Assembly: GCF_047276495.1 (NCBI RefSeq)
Contig: NZ_CP178543.1
Coordinates: 1,922,001-1,986,000 of the forward strand
DNA from: Capilliphycus salinus
Lineage (GTDB): Bacteria; Cyanobacteriota; Cyanobacteriia; Cyanobacteriales; Microcoleaceae
Length of the DNA stretch: 64,000 bases
Direction: 5' to 3'
Below the pieces are notes generated by a model, which was given only the letters and a program-made list of their open reading frames with translations, did not search any database and was not told the origin of the DNA. A program made the position numbers and the translations under genes. Shown one piece after another: positions 27,856 to 36,506 of this stretch (within the stretch, counting starts at the first letter, position 1; each line of letters starts with the position of its first letter).

Positions 27856-28248
27856 ATGGCAAAACCATCCAAAAAATCAGGAACCAAAAAACAAAAGCGG
27901 AATGTACCCAACGGGGTCGCTTACATTCAATCAACCTTCAACAATACCATCGTCACGATTACCGATCCCAACGGCGAAGTGATTTCTTGGGCCTCCGCCG
28001 GCTCGACCGGGTTTAAAGGCGCGAAAAAAGGGACTCCCTTTGCCGCACAAACGGCCGCCGAAAATGCCGGACGGCGGGCCAACGATCAGGGAATGCGACA
28101 AATTGAAGTGATGGTTAGCGGGCCGGGTGCCGGTCGAGAAACCGCTATTCGCGCATTGCAGGGGGCGGGATTGGAAATTACCCTGATTCGAGATATTACA
28201 CCCATTCCTCACAACGGTTGCCGTCCTCCGAAGCGGCGTCGCGTCTAG
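27856..28248 (+). CDS. rpsK: 30S ribosomal protein S11
   Basis: The 130-residue platform protein contains AYIQSTFNNTIVTITDPNGEVISWASAGSTGFKG and ends with HNGCRPPKRRRV. Confidence 0.99.
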   Translation: MAKPSKKSGTKKQKRNVPNGVAYIQSTFNNTIVTITDPNGEVISWASAGSTGFKGAKKGTPFAAQTAAENAGRRANDQGMRQIEVMVSGPGAGRETAIRALQGAGLEITLIRDITPIPHNGCRPPKRRRV

Positions 28249-28280
28249 GAACGGAACTCACAGTGCGGGGATGGAAATGG

Positions 28281-28317
28281 AAAATGAAAAATAGCCGGAC
28301 TGACATTTTTCATTTTT
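28281..28317 (+). terminator. AT-rich hairpin between rpsK and rpoA
   Basis: AAAATGAAAAAT (28281-28292) pairs with ATTTTTCATTTTT (28305-28317) around a 12-nt loop, followed by CGCTTTTAA. It is AT-rich, so partial termination or RNA processing is more likely than full termination, since rpoA lies 51 bp downstream. Confidence 0.45.
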
Positions 28318-28368
28318 CGCTTTTAATCAAATACACTTCGGGGTTCAAAGGAGAAGGGAGGTCAATCG

Positions 28369-29316
28369 GTGGCGCAATTTAAGATTGAGTGTATTGAGTC
28401 AAACACTGATACAGACCGGAGTCAATACGGTAAATTTGTCCTGGAACCGCTCGATCGCGGCCAGGGAACAACAGTTGGCAACGCACTCAGACGGGTACTC
28501 TTGTCAAACCTAGAAGGAACGGCGGTCACGGCCGTTCGGATTGCTGGAGTTAACCATGAGTTTGCCACAATCTCAGGGGTAAGAGAAGATGTATTAGAAA
28601 TTCTGCTCAACTTGAAAGAAATTGTTCTCAATAGCTATTCTAACCAAAGACAAATCGGTCGTTTATTGGTTCAAGGGCCGGCAACGGTAACAGCAGGTCA
28701 CTTTGACCTGCCCTCAGAGGTCGAAGTCGTAGATAAAAACCAATATATCGCGACCTTATCTCCAGGAGCAACCTTGGAGATGGAATTTCAAATCGAAAAA
28801 GGGACGGGCTATCGGGCCGTAGAACAACGGAATCGCGATGAAACAACCCCTGTGGATTTTTTACAAATCGATGCGGTGTTCATGCCGGTTCGCAAAGTCA
28901 ATTACACGGTAGAAGATGCGCGGGTGGGGGGTTCGCTGGAAAAAGATCGGTTAATTATGGAGATCTCGACCAATGGCAGTCTGAGTCCCCAAGATGCCCT
29001 GAGCCAAGCGGCAAACATCTTAGTAGACTTGTTTGTTCCGCTCAAGGATATCACACTCGATATTCACAAACCGGATCAGAGCGATGATATCGATCCGACC
29101 AGTCAGATCCCCATCGAAGAACTTCAGCTATCGGTGCGAGCCTATAACTGTCTCAAACGCGCTCAAATCAACTCGGTGGCAGACTTACGGGATTATACCC
29201 AAGAAGACCTCTTAGAAATCAAAAACTTTGGTCAAAAGTCCGCCGAAGAGGTGATCGAAGCCTTACAAAAACGCCTGGGGATTACCTTACCTCAGGAAAG
29301 AGCCAGCAAACCCTAG
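28369..29316 (+). CDS. rpoA: RNA polymerase alpha subunit
   Basis: The 315-residue protein has the N-terminal dimerisation/assembly domain (VLEPLDRGQGTTVGNALRRVLLSNLEG) and the C-terminal DNA- and activator-binding domain (VRAYNCLKRAQINSVADL ... LLEIKNFGQKSAEEVIEAL). GTG start with GGAGG nine bases upstream. Confidence 0.99.
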   Translation: MAQFKIECIESNTDTDRSQYGKFVLEPLDRGQGTTVGNALRRVLLSNLEGTAVTAVRIAGVNHEFATISGVREDVLEILLNLKEIVLNSYSNQRQIGRLLVQGPATVTAGHFDLPSEVEVVDKNQYIATLSPGATLEMEFQIEKGTGYRAVEQRNRDETTPVDFLQIDAVFMPVRKVNYTVEDARVGGSLEKDRLIMEISTNGSLSPQDALSQAANILVDLFVPLKDITLDIHKPDQSDDIDPTSQIPIEELQLSVRAYNCLKRAQINSVADLRDYTQEDLLEIKNFGQKSAEEVIEALQKRLGITLPQERASKP

Positions 29317-29340
29317 TCGGGGGATGGAAAAAAGGCAATC

Positions 29341-29371
29341 GCAGGGGAAAGCAAGCGGCTCGCTCCCCTGC
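29341..29371 (+). other. GC hairpin between rpoA and rplQ
   Basis: GCAGGGG (29341-29347) pairs with CCCCTGC (29365-29371); a second stem CTTGGCT/AGCCAAG follows at 29371-29398. No U-run follows, so an RNA processing or pausing element is more likely than a terminator. Confidence 0.4.
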
Positions 29372-29458
29372 TTGGCTTGAGAAAAACAAACAGCCAAGCC
29401 AAAAATACCTCTCAATTTTTTTGAGTGATCACATTGAAGTCGTTAATCGGAAATTGTT

Positions 29459-29809
29459 ATGCGTCATCGTTGTCGTATTCCCAAACTGGGTAAACCCGCA
29501 GACCAGCGCAAAGCCTTATTGCGAAGTCTGGCAACCGAATTAATTCGTCACGGTCGAATTACCACCACCAAAACTCGGGCCAAAGCCGTACAATCGGAAG
29601 CCGAAAAAATGATTACCCTGGCCAAAGATGGCTCCCTGTCCGCCAGACGAGCCGCGATGGGTTATCTCTACGATAAACAGCTTGTACACGCCCTGTTTGA
29701 AGCCGCAGCAGAGCGTTACGGCTCCCGCAAAGGCGGATATACTCGGGTCGTCCGCACCGTGCGCCGTCGGGGAGATAATGCAGAAATGGCGATCATCGAA
29801 TTAGTTTAA
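29459..29809 (+). CDS. rplQ: 50S ribosomal protein L17
   Basis: The 116-residue protein starts MRHRCRIPKLGKPADQRKALLRSL and ends TVRRRGDNAEMAIIELV, complete and typical. Confidence 0.99.
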   Translation: MRHRCRIPKLGKPADQRKALLRSLATELIRHGRITTTKTRAKAVQSEAEKMITLAKDGSLSARRAAMGYLYDKQLVHALFEAAAERYGSRKGGYTRVVRTVRRRGDNAEMAIIELV

Positions 29810-29864
29810 CCTCGAAATCGACCGAACTTCATGGCGCGAGACGGACACAACACAAACCCAAGGC

Positions 29865-30755
29865 ATGAACGGGACAACACCAGAAGCGCTCACCGAAAGC
29901 CAACACCCGGACTCAACTGACCGCAAACGAATTGCTCTGGTCATTCAATACCAGGGAACTCATTTTAACGGTTGGCAGCGGCAACCCAACGGACGAACGG
30001 TGCAAGAAGAAATCGAAACCGCATTGGCCAGTGTGGTCAACCATCCCGTCACCTTACACGGGGCCGGTCGTACCGATGCCGGAGTTCATGCGGCCGCTCA
30101 AGTGGCCCATTTTGAAACCGACGGGCCAATTCCCGGCTATCGCTGGGCGACCATTCTCAATCACCGCCTGCCGAGCGACATTTTAATTCGCGCCTCGGCC
30201 GAAGTCCACAACAGTTGGCACGCTCGCTTTTCTGCGGTGTGGAGACGCTATCGTTACCTGTTGTATACCGAGTCACGACCGAACTTGTTTGTCCGCCCCT
30301 GGAGTTGGCACTATTATCATGCCCCTTTGGACGAAAACCTGATGCAAGCCGCCCTAGACCCCTTGCTCGGACGTCACCATCTCAGCGCCTTTCAACGGGC
30401 CGGCACCCGCCGCCCTCACGCCTGGGTAGACGTGCAAGAAGTCTCCTGTCAGCGAAAAGGCCCCTTTATTGAGATAGAAGTCCAAGCCAGCGGCTTTTTA
30501 TACGGGATGATGCGCTTGCTCGTGGGGTTATTAGTCGAAGTCGGTGCAAAAACGCGATCGCTGGAAAACTTCACCCAAATTTGGGTAGACGAACGCCGAG
30601 AACTCGTTAAATACTCAGCCCCCGCGATGGGTCTTTGTTTGCTGCGAGTCGGCTATCGGGACTTTCCCTTCGATCGCGAGGTTTGGTTTAATACCTATCC
30701 CGAGTATGTCTTTAACCCAACCCCAACCGATGAAACTGCGACTCATTATTCTTAA
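29865..30755 (+). CDS. truA: tRNA pseudouridine(38-40) synthase TruA
   Basis: The 296-residue enzyme converts uridines 38-40 of the tRNA anticodon stem to pseudouridine. The catalytic Asp71 is in GAGRTDAGVHA; QYQGTHFNGWQRQP and FLYGMMRLLVG are family motifs. The first 20 residues are a non-conserved extension. Its place between rplQ and rplM is a cyanobacterial trait. Confidence 0.97.
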   Translation: MNGTTPEALTESQHPDSTDRKRIALVIQYQGTHFNGWQRQPNGRTVQEEIETALASVVNHPVTLHGAGRTDAGVHAAAQVAHFETDGPIPGYRWATILNHRLPSDILIRASAEVHNSWHARFSAVWRRYRYLLYTESRPNLFVRPWSWHYYHAPLDENLMQAALDPLLGRHHLSAFQRAGTRRPHAWVDVQEVSCQRKGPFIEIEVQASGFLYGMMRLLVGLLVEVGAKTRSLENFTQIWVDERRELVKYSAPAMGLCLLRVGYRDFPFDREVWFNTYPEYVFNPTPTDETATHYS

Positions 30756-30832
30756 CCCCCGATCGCCTTACCCATATTCCTGAATTTCCAGCCCCAATTC
30801 CTGGATATCTCAAAGCTAAAGGATAGCGAAAA

Positions 30833-31291
30833 ATGACAACAAAAACCTACCTTCCCACCCCCGATACTCTCGAGCAAAAATGGTATGTCGTCGATGCGGC
30901 CGATCAGCGGCTCGGTCGGCTTGCCACGGAAATTGCTAACATTATTCGCGGCAAAAAAAAGCCCACTTATACCCCCCATTTAGATACCGGGGATTTTGTG
31001 ATTGTGGTTAATGCCGAAAAAGTGCAAGTCACCGGCAAAAAATCCTCCCAAAAACTGTATCGCAACCACTCCGGTAGACCGGGAGGAATGAAAACCGAAA
31101 ACTTTGCTCATTTGCAAAATCGGATTCCCGAACGAATTATCGAACAAGCGGTTAAGGGAATGTTGCCGAAAAATGCTCTGGGGCGACAACTGTTTAAAAA
31201 ACTGAAAGTTTATGCAGGTCCCGATCATCCCCATCAGGCTCAACAACCCGAAATCCTTACTGTTAACACCATTCCTACAGGAGATAAATAA
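30833..31291 (+). CDS. rplM: 50S ribosomal protein L13
   Basis: The 152-residue protein has WYVVDAADQRLGRLATEIA, YTPHLDTGDFVIVVNAEK and PKNALGRQLFKKLKVYAG. The stop overlaps rpsI by one base (TAATG). Confidence 0.99.
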   Translation: MTTKTYLPTPDTLEQKWYVVDAADQRLGRLATEIANIIRGKKKPTYTPHLDTGDFVIVVNAEKVQVTGKKSSQKLYRNHSGRPGGMKTENFAHLQNRIPERIIEQAVKGMLPKNALGRQLFKKLKVYAGPDHPHQAQQPEILTVNTIPTGDK

Positions 31292-31701
31292 TGCAAGCAA
31301 CTGATACCGATCGCGCCGTCTATTGGGGAACCGGTCGCCGTAAATCCTCGATCGCCCGAGTTCGTCTGGTTCCCGGTACCGGACAACTGTTAATTAACGG
31401 TCGAGATGGCGAATCCTACTTACAATTTAACGCCAGTTATGTTTCCTCGGCTAAAGCCCCTCTGGAAACTCTCGGCTTAGAAAATGATTATGATATTCTG
31501 GTCAATGTCCAAGGCGGAGGATTAACCGGTCAAGCCGAGTCTATCCGTCTGGGCGTGGCTCGGGCGTTGTGCGAACTGAGTCCCGACAACCGCCAACCGT
31601 TGAAAATTGAGGGCTATTTAACTCGCGATCCCCGTGCGAAAGAACGGAAAAAGTATGGGTTACGCAAAGCCCGTAAAGCGCCTCAATACTCGAAACGATA
31701 A
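31291..31701 (+). CDS. rpsI: 30S ribosomal protein S9
   Basis: The 136-residue protein starts with WGTGRRKSSIARVRLVPGTG and ends with KKYGLRKARKAPQYSKR, whose tail reaches the P-site tRNA anticodon loop. Confidence 0.99.
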   Translation: MQATDTDRAVYWGTGRRKSSIARVRLVPGTGQLLINGRDGESYLQFNASYVSSAKAPLETLGLENDYDILVNVQGGGLTGQAESIRLGVARALCELSPDNRQPLKIEGYLTRDPRAKERKKYGLRKARKAPQYSKR

Positions 31702-31747
31702 ACCCACACCCCCAACGACGGGTGATAGACGACCTCCGATGGAGAAA

Positions 31748-31770
31748 CAGGGACTTCTAAGAAGTCTCTG
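31748..31770 (+). other. Stem-loop between rpsI and rpmE
   Basis: CAGGGACTTC and GAAGTCTCTG form a 10-bp stem (one G-U pair) around a 3-nt loop. No T-run follows. A TACAAT box at 31802-31807 just downstream may be the -10 of an internal rpmE promoter, but no matching -35 was found. Confidence 0.5.
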
Positions 31771-31844
31771 TCTGCTGTGGGATTGGAGGGTAAATTGTCG
31801 TTACAATAGAGATCAAAGCAATCTTTTTTTCTTTCATCAAAACA

Positions 31845-32093
31845 ATGCCTAAATCTGATATTCATCCCGAATGGTATCCAGAAGCTGAAGTTTATTGCAA
31901 CGGCGAATTAGTAATGACCGTTGGTTCGACTCAGCCGAAAATTTACGTTGATGTGTGGTCGGGAAATCACCCCTACTACACCGGAACTCAAAAGATTATT
32001 GATACAGAAGGGCGGGTAGAGCGCTTCTTGCGGAAGTATGGCATGGTGAGCGAAACTCCCGTCGAAACGAAAAACGATCAGCAAGAAAAATAG
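31845..32093 (+). CDS. rpmE: 50S ribosomal protein L31 (zinc-independent type)
   Basis: The 82-residue protein shows the cyanobacterial L31 pattern DIHPEWYPEAEVYCNGELV and VDVWSGNHPYYTGTQKIIDTEGRVERFLRKYG. Only one Cys remains and no CxxC is present, so this is a C-minus form that should not bind zinc. Confidence 0.97.
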   Translation: MPKSDIHPEWYPEAEVYCNGELVMTVGSTQPKIYVDVWSGNHPYYTGTQKIIDTEGRVERFLRKYGMVSETPVETKNDQQEK

Positions 32094-32331
32094 CTCAGTT
32101 GTCGTTTGTCTGTCGTCTGTTGTCTGTAGCGTTCTCTACTGACAACTGACTCTCAACATTCTATCGGGTTGATCCATCGGGGTAAAACTTGAAACACCAT
32201 CAATTTAGAGGGTCAGCGGGGTCAAAATCGACTTGAATACCGAGATTTTTACTCCCTGACTCCCCCGCCTCCGTCAACCGCAATTTATCGACTATTCTGA
32301 CAACTGACAACTGACAAAGGACAACGAGACA
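32094..32331 (+). repeat. Short direct repeats between rpmE and prfA
   Basis: The gap has degenerate runs of TGTCTGT/GTTGTCTGT (about 32101-32128) and the heptamer CAACTGA in three near-copies (about 32296-32318, plus one at 32142). These resemble the short tandem repeats of filamentous cyanobacteria. No gene or terminator was seen. Confidence 0.5.
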
Positions 32332-33438
32332 ATGGCTGAGACTTATTTAATCGAAAAATTAAAGTCTTTCGAGCAGACTTTTCGGGAGCTAACTCTGCGA
32401 CTTGCCGATCCCGATGTGTCTAACAACCCGACGGAACTACAGCGCATCGCTAAAGAACGGTCTTCTATTGAGGAAGTGGTGAATACTTATGAACTCTGGA
32501 AAACCGCTCAAGAAGAACTAACCGGGGCGCGACAGATCCTCAAGGAAGCCGGAGAAGATCCGGAAATGAAAGAGATGGCGGCTTTGGAAGTTGACGAACT
32601 TCAAAACCAACTCGAACAGCTTGAAAGCCGCTTGAAAGTGCTTTTGTTACCTCGCGATCCTAATGATGATAAGAATATCATGTTGGAGATCCGAGCCGGA
32701 ACCGGAGGCGATGAAGCCAGTATCTGGGCCGGTGACTTGGTAAGGATGTATTCCCGCTACGCCGAAGGCCAAAACTGGCAGGTGAAAATGGTCAGCGAGT
32801 CGCCGGCGGATATGGGCGGTTTTAAAGAAGCGATTTTGGAAATTAAAGGCGATCAGGTTTATAGCAAGCTGAAATTTGAAGCCGGAGTTCATCGGGTGCA
32901 ACGGGTTCCCCTGACGGAAGCGGGGGGTCGAGTTCATACTTCAACCGCAACGGTGGCGGTGATGCCGGAAGTTGATGAGGTTGATGTGGACATTGATCCC
33001 AAAGATATTGAAATGAGTACGGCTCGTTCAGGGGGTGCAGGGGGTCAGAACGTCAACAAGGTGGAAACGGCGGTCGATCTGTTTCACAAACCGACGGGTA
33101 TTCGCATTTTCTGTACCGAAGAACGGAGTCAGTTACAAAACCGGGAACGGGCGATGCAGATTTTGCGGGCCAAACTCTACGAGATGAAACTGCGCGAACA
33201 ACAAGAAGCGGTGACTTCTATGCGGCGATCTCAGGTGGGGACCGGCGCCCGTTCGGAGAAAATTCGCACTTACAATTATAAAGATAACCGCGTTACCGAT
33301 CATCGCCTGGGTCAAAACTTCTCTCTCGCACCGGTTTTGGAGGGGGGTTTGGATGATGTGGTTGATGCTTGCGTGTTTACCGATCAGCAAGAACGACTGC
33401 TCGAATTGGCGAATTCTTCCACTGCGGCTTCGGTGTAG
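32332..33438 (+). CDS. prfA: Peptide chain release factor 1
   Basis: The 368-residue factor reads UAA/UAG. The catalytic GGQ is at 237-239 (GGAGGQNVNKVETAV). The codon-recognition segment is PLT (193-195), the RF1-type PxT, not the SPF of RF2. Last gene of the rightward block; convergent with the HTH gene. Confidence 0.98.
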   Translation: MAETYLIEKLKSFEQTFRELTLRLADPDVSNNPTELQRIAKERSSIEEVVNTYELWKTAQEELTGARQILKEAGEDPEMKEMAALEVDELQNQLEQLESRLKVLLLPRDPNDDKNIMLEIRAGTGGDEASIWAGDLVRMYSRYAEGQNWQVKMVSESPADMGGFKEAILEIKGDQVYSKLKFEAGVHRVQRVPLTEAGGRVHTSTATVAVMPEVDEVDVDIDPKDIEMSTARSGGAGGQNVNKVETAVDLFHKPTGIRIFCTEERSQLQNRERAMQILRAKLYEMKLREQQEAVTSMRRSQVGTGARSEKIRTYNYKDNRVTDHRLGQNFSLAPVLEGGLDDVVDACVFTDQQERLLELANSSTAASV

Positions 33439-33549
33439 TTGAGTCGAACAGCGCTCTAGAACCGGAAAATCAAGCTGTATAAGGATAATTTTAATACTTT
33501 TCACGGAGGGTGTCCATCGGGTCGCCCTCTTAATCATTTTTGAAGGCGA

Positions 33550-33675
33550 TATAGTGCTACGCGCAAGTCGTGAGGTCACCAAGTCGTGAGGTAGACTATA
33601 AGAGGCTTTGCTGCCTTTACTAATGTCAAACACCGTGTCGGTGTAGTGCTATATAGTGCTTCGGGAGTCGTATAT
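33550..33675. repeat. Small direct repeats downstream of prfA
   Basis: AAGTCGTGAGGT occurs twice (about 33564 and 33581) and TATAGTGCT-like units three times (about 33550, 33645 and 33652). No gene is visible in the convergent gap. Confidence 0.5.
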
Positions 33676-33701
33676 TTATATCAAGTCCGGTTGAATACCG
33701 A

Positions 33702-34154
33702 TCATAAAAGTGTGGGGAGATCAAGAGATTTTGACTTACAGATGACTTTGACTTCGTGTAGGGTTTCAATCCAAACCCTGGCACCACAACGGAGAGGTTT
33801 ATCGGGACTATAGACAACACGACATCCTCCCGGTATTTCGACAATATGCCCATAAGTATTGGTGTTGCGCGTTTTGACGGTAATCACGGGAAGTTGTTCC
33901 TGGTGTTTTTGATTTTGCCGAATTCTTTGAGAATTAACGTGAACAATCGTTTTTGCAGGCTTTTTGAGATTACGCCAACGCGGAGCCGGGCCTCTTGTAC
34001 CTCGCTTAATAGTGGGTTCGCCTTCAACCAGGGGAATGAGCCACATCTTCCCGGTCTTATAGGCACCTTCGACTCGGCCTGCGCTTAGGAGAACTCGCAG
34101 TCGAGCGGTAGAGATTTTTAAAATACGGGCTGCTTCTGTAGTACCGACAATCAT
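33702..34154 (-). CDS. Putative HTH (excisionase/MerR-like) DNA-binding protein
   Basis: The 150-residue product begins MIVGTTEAARILKISTARLRVLLSAGRVEGAYKTGKMW, split as helix-turn-helix 1-30 plus wing 30-45, the layout of excisionase or MerR-type DNA-binding domains. Residues 50-75 are basic (KRGTRGPAPRWRNLKKP); the remainder (90-150) is beta-rich with no family that I recognise. An ATG at 34154 is chosen over a TTG seven codons upstream because the HTH starts there. It is divergent from the two-gene unit starting at 34399 and could regulate it (inference). Confidence 0.6.
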   Translation of the reverse strand: MIVGTTEAARILKISTARLRVLLSAGRVEGAYKTGKMWLIPLVEGEPTIKRGTRGPAPRWRNLKKPAKTIVHVNSQRIRQNQKHQEQLPVITVKTRNTNTYGHIVEIPGGCRVVYSPDKPLRCGARVWIETLHEVKVICKSKSLDLPTLL

Positions 34155-34275
34155 TGGACTAATAGGGAATCGCAATAGTTTTCAAAGCTCTATAATCAAA
34201 TTATAAATGATCTGCGGATCAATAATCAATGATCTGGCTATTGGGTATTCGGAGTAGCGCGGTTCACCTATTCCC

Positions 34276-34290
34276 TAGCGCTTCGCGCTA
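34276..34290. repeat. Dispersed hairpin TAGCGC-TTC-GCGCTA
   Basis: A perfect 6-bp inverted repeat with a 3-nt loop. The same core occurs in the opposite orientation at 49930-49942. It lies between two divergent genes. Confidence 0.7.
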
Positions 34291-34398
34291 TAAGTTAATT
34301 TTCGTTGACTTTTAAATCATTTTTTGGAAAAAATCCGCTACAATAGAGTCAGTTCTCAAAAAGCATAGCTCGGAAAAATTAGTAACAATAGTAGGGCG

Positions 34399-34848
34399 GT
34401 GACAGTGATGAATGAACAAGACTGTTTGACCGTTTATGATGAATTGGTCGAAATTTTAAATCAACTTCAATTGGGTTGGGTAAGCGAACAAGTTCTTGAG
34501 GTTATTAGTGCGGGTAAAACCGTTGAAGAAATGGTATCGGGGCGGAAATCTCCCGATTTAAAATTAACGTATCATACCCCACAAGAACAACTTCTGCTAT
34601 TAATTCATGCTCTGGAAAAAGCCATCGTTCAGGCGGTTGATATTGAGTTGGAAATTGCTAAAAATTTCGGGGAAGAAGCGACGACTTCCGATCTGCAACC
34701 GGAGATTCAGTTTACCTCTTCATTTGATCGAAACAGTCCCCATCTTAAATTTCCCGTTGAACTGGCAACCCATCGCAAAAAAGAAGCTGAAAAGTTGTTA
34801 AAACTGCTGCAAAAATTAGAGAAAGAGGTAGAAAAAGATGTCGGTTAA
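34399..34848 (+). CDS. Hypothetical helical protein, first gene of a coupled pair
   Basis: The 149-residue product has no family that I recognise. It is mostly helical and acidic, with a charged C-terminal helix (HRKKEAEKLLKLLQKLEKEVEKDVG) likely to form a coiled coil. A start at Met4 (MNEQDC) is equally possible. The last 11 bp overlap the next gene, so the two are translationally coupled. A TACAAT box at 34339-34344 could be its -10. Confidence 0.7.
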   Translation: MTVMNEQDCLTVYDELVEILNQLQLGWVSEQVLEVISAGKTVEEMVSGRKSPDLKLTYHTPQEQLLLLIHALEKAIVQAVDIELEIAKNFGEEATTSDLQPEIQFTSSFDRNSPHLKFPVELATHRKKEAEKLLKLLQKLEKEVEKDVG

Positions 34849-35509
34849 TACTCGCCTAATTCAAGACATTAGCCAACAGTTAAAACAGACGCTTCATCCG
34901 GAGATTCAATCGGAAAGCGAACTTTCTGAGTTGTACAACTTTTATGTTTTTTCTATTATTATAAAAGCGGCTCGGAATGAAGGAGCGTTAGTTTATTATA
35001 AAGATGTTCTCAAACGCAACCCAGAACAGTTAGTCTTTCGCAAACGAGCCGGACAAATTTATGACCGTTCAAAACCCTACACTCATGCGGTGATAGAATT
35101 TCCAGATAAACCACCTTTAGAAATTCACATGGGGGTAAAAATTCATGGTCGCTTGAAAGTTTTGTATGATTGCGATATTTGTGTATTGTATAAAATGGAG
35201 GCTGATAGCTGTCGGGCGAACCAACGACAACCCCGGGCTTCTCGGATTTTAATGGCGGTTGATTGTCAATATTATACCTCCGAACTGAAGTTAGAACTGG
35301 CTCAGGCTTTTATTGCTTTTTCGTCGGAGTTGAGAGTCGCCGGAAACTGTTATTTTGTTTCTAATAGTTCATCGGATTATGTGGGTAAATTGTTGGCGAG
35401 TCGCAAGCGAAAATGGGAATATGATATCTTTCCCAAAGCGACGAATAATGTCAATCGGTTGATGTACGAATTTCAAACAACGTTTAAGGATTTTAAAGCC
35501 AAAAATTAG
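34838..35509 (+). CDS. Hypothetical protein with PD-(D/E)XK nuclease-like pattern
   Basis: The 223-residue product matches no named family known to me. An alpha/beta core is suggested: strands and turn HMGVKIHGRLKVLYDCDICVLYK (Asp113 after a short hairpin), then ILMAVDCQYY (Asp142-Cys-Gln144) followed by a long helix ELKLELAQAFIAFSSEL. In PD-(D/E)XK nucleases an Asp on the hairpin precedes an (E/D)xK on the next strand and a helix; here the lysine would be Gln144, a variation known from BglII-type sites. This is pattern reading only. Overlap with the upstream gene suggests joint function. Confidence 0.65.
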   Translation: MSVNTRLIQDISQQLKQTLHPEIQSESELSELYNFYVFSIIIKAARNEGALVYYKDVLKRNPEQLVFRKRAGQIYDRSKPYTHAVIEFPDKPPLEIHMGVKIHGRLKVLYDCDICVLYKMEADSCRANQRQPRASRILMAVDCQYYTSELKLELAQAFIAFSSELRVAGNCYFVSNSSSDYVGKLLASRKRKWEYDIFPKATNNVNRLMYEFQTTFKDFKAKN

Positions 35510-35534
35510 GCTAAAAATTAGGCTAAAAATTAGG
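35499..35534. repeat. Triple 12-bp repeat at the end of the 34838 gene
   Basis: (C/G)CTAAAAATTAGG-type units occur three times in a row; the first carries the stop codon of the upstream gene, and each copy repeats a TAG in the same frame. Confidence 0.8.
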
Positions 35535-35621
35535 GGCGAAGGGAGTGGTTTGGGGTTGAACTTGTATGCTTGAAGTGGATGTTTTAAAAATAATCTTTCC
35601 GGCTTCTTCCTCCCGCCTTTT

Positions 35622-35960
35622 TTAACGCCAATAAGGTCTTCCTTTCCAAAAAACCCCGATTAAAATTCCCATAAATGCCAAACGAGATAAATCAACTAAA
35701 AAGTCAGGGAGGCGAAGTAAAGACTTAATCAACAGTCCCAACAGTAAGCAACCGACCAACAGCCAGAGCGTCGATGAATTGAGGATGTATCGCTGCTGCC
35801 AGACTTCTAACCAGTATACCGCTAATGCTCCCATACCGATCGCGATCGCCACTTGGGTGAGTACACCCAAAGGAGGAGAAAACAGCATTTGAAAGACGTT
35901 ACTCACAACCGGGGATGCAGGCGCTCCCCAAAAGAGTAAAATTTCTAAAGCTGCAATCAA
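35622..35960 (-). CDS. Small multi-pass membrane protein, unknown
   Basis: The 112-residue product has three or four hydrophobic segments (about 20-45 weak, 33-50, 64-82, 88-106) and ends FWKGRPYWR. The start is a TTG; an ATG is not available in frame upstream before a stop, so the N-terminus is uncertain by a few residues. No family recognised. A HIP1-centred palindrome lies just upstream. Confidence 0.6.
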   Translation of the reverse strand: MIAALEILLFWGAPASPVVSNVFQMLFSPPLGVLTQVAIAIGMGALAVYWLEVWQQRYILNSSTLWLLVGCLLLGLLIKSLLRLPDFLVDLSRLAFMGILIGVFWKGRPYWR

Positions 35961-35981
35961 TAAGTTAGTCAGAGCCGCACT

Positions 35982-36005
35982 TTGCAGTAGCGATCGCTAC
36001 TGCAA
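35982..36005. repeat. 24-bp perfect palindrome centred on HIP1
   Basis: The sequence reads TTGCAGTAGCGATCGC followed by TACTGCAA, a perfect palindrome whose centre is the cyanobacterial HIP1 octamer GCGATCGC. It is followed on the plus strand by GGTTTTTTAGG, so it may act as a terminator for rightward transcripts, or as an operator for the leftward membrane-protein gene. Confidence 0.7.
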
Positions 36006-36148
36006 GGTTTTTTAGGCGTTGCATCCAATTATTCATAGGAAATGATACTACAATTTTTAAAGATAGACTTAGGTTTGTTTAGGTAGGATGTCAATTCGTC
36101 CGAACTTTCCCAAAGTCGAAAGCTGGTTAGAATTGAGAGGAGACGACC

Positions 36149-36367
36149 GTGGAAGCAGACAATATCAACAAGATCAATTGTGCAGAAGCCTGCGTTAATG
36201 GCTGCGTTTTAGGGGATAAATGTCCAAATCGCGACTATGCCAAAAGCACAGAAAGCTTCATTAACAGTACGTCCTTAGATCAGATGCTCGATATGGCTGA
36301 AGAAGCCGTTCGCAAAAAACGCATGGAACCCCCCCAGTGGGTAATTCCCGATTTTCCCGAATCCTAG
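36149..36367 (+). CDS. Small Cys-rich cyanobacterial protein, unknown
   Basis: The 72-residue product begins with a GTG (AGGAG eight bases upstream). Four cysteines are arranged CAEACVNGCVLGDKC (residues 11-25), suggesting metal or Fe-S binding; the rest is acidic and ends PPQWVIPDFPES. It looks like a conserved small cyanobacterial protein, but I cannot name the family. Confidence 0.65.
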   Translation: MEADNINKINCAEACVNGCVLGDKCPNRDYAKSTESFINSTSLDQMLDMAEEAVRKKRMEPPQWVIPDFPES

Positions 36368-36506
36368 AACTCTTCTATGACTTCGAGATCGCGATTGTGA
36401 ATTTACATCTAGTTTAACCGCATTGTCAGCTTTAAGGGAAGGGGAATGGAGAAGTCGTCAATCTATTTCCCCTTCTTTTTTTGCCAAGATTTGAGATCGG
36501 ATTTTT

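Noticed and set aside
34305..34344. Promoter TTGACT...TACAAT for the 34399 gene
   Set aside because: The spacer is 28 bp; only the -10-like box can be mentioned.
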